Assembly: GCA_021298195.1 (NCBI GenBank)
Contig: JAJTEQ010000001.1
Coordinates: 1-64,000 of the forward strand
Reading direction: 5' to 3'
DNA: 64,000 nt
DNA from: Ilumatobacteraceae bacterium
Lineage (GTDB): Bacteria; Actinomycetota; Acidimicrobiia; Acidimicrobiales; Ilumatobacteraceae
The notes under the pieces were generated by a model. It had not been told where the DNA came from. It saw only the letters and a list, made by a program, of their open reading frames with translations, and ran no database searches. Numbering within the stretch: the first letter of the stretch is position 1; each line of letters starts with the position of its first letter. The translations under genes were made by a program, and so were the position numbers. Shown here piece after piece: positions 63,433 to 64,000 of this stretch.

Positions 63433-64000
63433 TCAGACGAGGTCGACGGACAGTTCCTTGGCGGCCTTGGCGATGTCCGTCTGGTACTTCAGCAGAACGT
63501 GCAAGGTGTCCTTGGCGACCTGAGCGTCGATGGTCTCGATGTTCAGCAACATGATGGTGCGCGCCCAGTCGAGGGTCTCGCTGACGCTCGGGGACTTCTT
63601 GAGATCGAGCTGGCGGATGCTGCGCACGATGCGAGCGACCTGATCGGCCAGATTCTCGGTGATGCCCTCGACCTTGGTGAGCACGATCTCCTTCTCGCGT
63701 TCCATCGACGGGTAATCGACGTGCAGGTAGAGACAACGTCGCTTCAAGGCCTCGGAGAGTTCGCGAGTGTTGTTGGACGTCAGGAACACCATTGGAATCT
63801 GGGTGGCCGTGATGGTTCCCAGTTCGGGGATGGACACCTGGTATTCCGACAGGATCTCGAGCAGGAGCGCTTCGGTCTCCACTTCGACGCGGTCGACCTC
63901 GTCGATCAGCAACACCACCGGGTCGGGGGCGCTGATGGCCTCGAGCAGCGGACGCGTCAGGAGGAACTCGCGACTGAAGATGTCGTCGTGGATCTCGCTC
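63433..64000 (-). CDS. MoxR/CoxD-type AAA ATPase, C-terminal part
   Basis: The gene runs off the right edge, and 189 codons remain. They begin in SEIHDDIFSREFLLTRPLLEAI, continue with Walker B PVVLLIDEVDRVEVETEALLLE and sensor 1 IPMVFLTSNNTRELSEALKRRCLYLHVDYP. This is the CoxD-type MoxR ATPase that pairs with the CoxE-like VWA protein 16 nt downstream. The Walker A motif lies outside the window. Confidence 0.85.
   Translation of the reverse strand, partial: SEIHDDIFSREFLLTRPLLEAISAPDPVVLLIDEVDRVEVETEALLLEILSEYQVSIPELGTITATQIPMVFLTSNNTRELSEALKRRCLYLHVDYPSMEREKEIVLTKVEGITENLADQVARIVRSIRQLDLKKSPSVSETLDWARTIMLLNIETIDAQVAKDTLHVLLKYQTDIAKAAKELSVDLV

Overview
The window reads as a chromosomal core region of a high-GC actinobacterium, most likely of the class Acidimicrobiia or a near relative. 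This is inferred from gene content and order (mihF, DUF3040, an MtrAB-like two-component system with a GerMN lipoprotein, a PimB-like glycosyltransferase, the actinobacterial dcw order); no rRNA or tRNA gene is present to fix the taxonomy. Genes are tightly packed, neighbours commonly share 4-nt ATGA or GTGA stop/start overlaps, and GTG starts are common. I found no prophage, insertion sequence, CRISPR array or integron.

Region 1 (1-12.6 kb, minus strand) is one long run: pyrR-pyrB-pyrC-carA-carB-pyrD-mihF-gmk-rpoZ-coaBC-metK-priA. It joins de novo pyrimidine synthesis to a nucleoid protein, GMP kinase, RNA polymerase omega, CoA synthesis, SAM synthesis and replication restart. A PyrR-binding-loop-like hairpin lies just before the pyrR ribosome binding site, and an AT-rich patch with two ARG-box-like sites and a good -10 lies before carA. 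Region 2 (12.6-35.4 kb, minus strand) is the dcw cluster and its downstream block: mraZ-rsmH-ftsL-ftsI-murE-mraY-murD-ftsW-murG-murC-murB-ftsQ-ftsZ-pgeF-yggS-sepF-yggT-ileS-dksA/traR-like-lspA-rluD. murF (normally between murE and mraY) and divIVA (normally between yggT and ileS) are missing from their usual slots. A promoter with MraZ-box-like repeats precedes mraZ.

Region 3 (35.6-45.7 kb) has a secreted M23 peptidase with four peptidoglycan-binding repeats divergent from mraZ; a minus-strand group (lipoate ligase-like protein, HNH endonuclease, small conserved protein, acyl-CoA dehydrogenase, ROK kinase); then a plus-strand MoxR-DUF58-transglutaminase operon facing a DUF3040 membrane protein. 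Region 4 (45.8-54.7 kb) has dinB and a DPM1-like glycosyltransferase on the minus strand; on the plus strand a small membrane protein, an inositol monophosphatase-family enzyme, the MtrA/MtrB/GerMN-lipoprotein system, a small membrane protein and glycerol kinase; and 6-phosphofructokinase on the minus strand. Region 5 (54.7-64 kb, minus strand) has an ACT-domain protein, ROK glucokinase, SRPBCC protein, membrane protein, PimB-like glycosyltransferase, QueG, a CxxC protein, a GMC oxidoreductase, a histidine phosphatase, and a CoxE-like VWA protein with its MoxR ATPase, which runs off the window.

The most unusual features are short tandem duplications or repeat-length changes that alter reading frames: a 20-bp duplication at the 5' end of coaBC, a probable 4-nt loss in the Lys/Ala/Pro repeats of the DksA-like gene, and a 26-bp duplication spanning the stop codon of the DUF3040 gene. 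These are either assembly errors or real slippage events, and read mapping can decide. I see no clear novel multi-gene system; the interest is mainly in gene absences, leader RNAs, operators and repeat instability.
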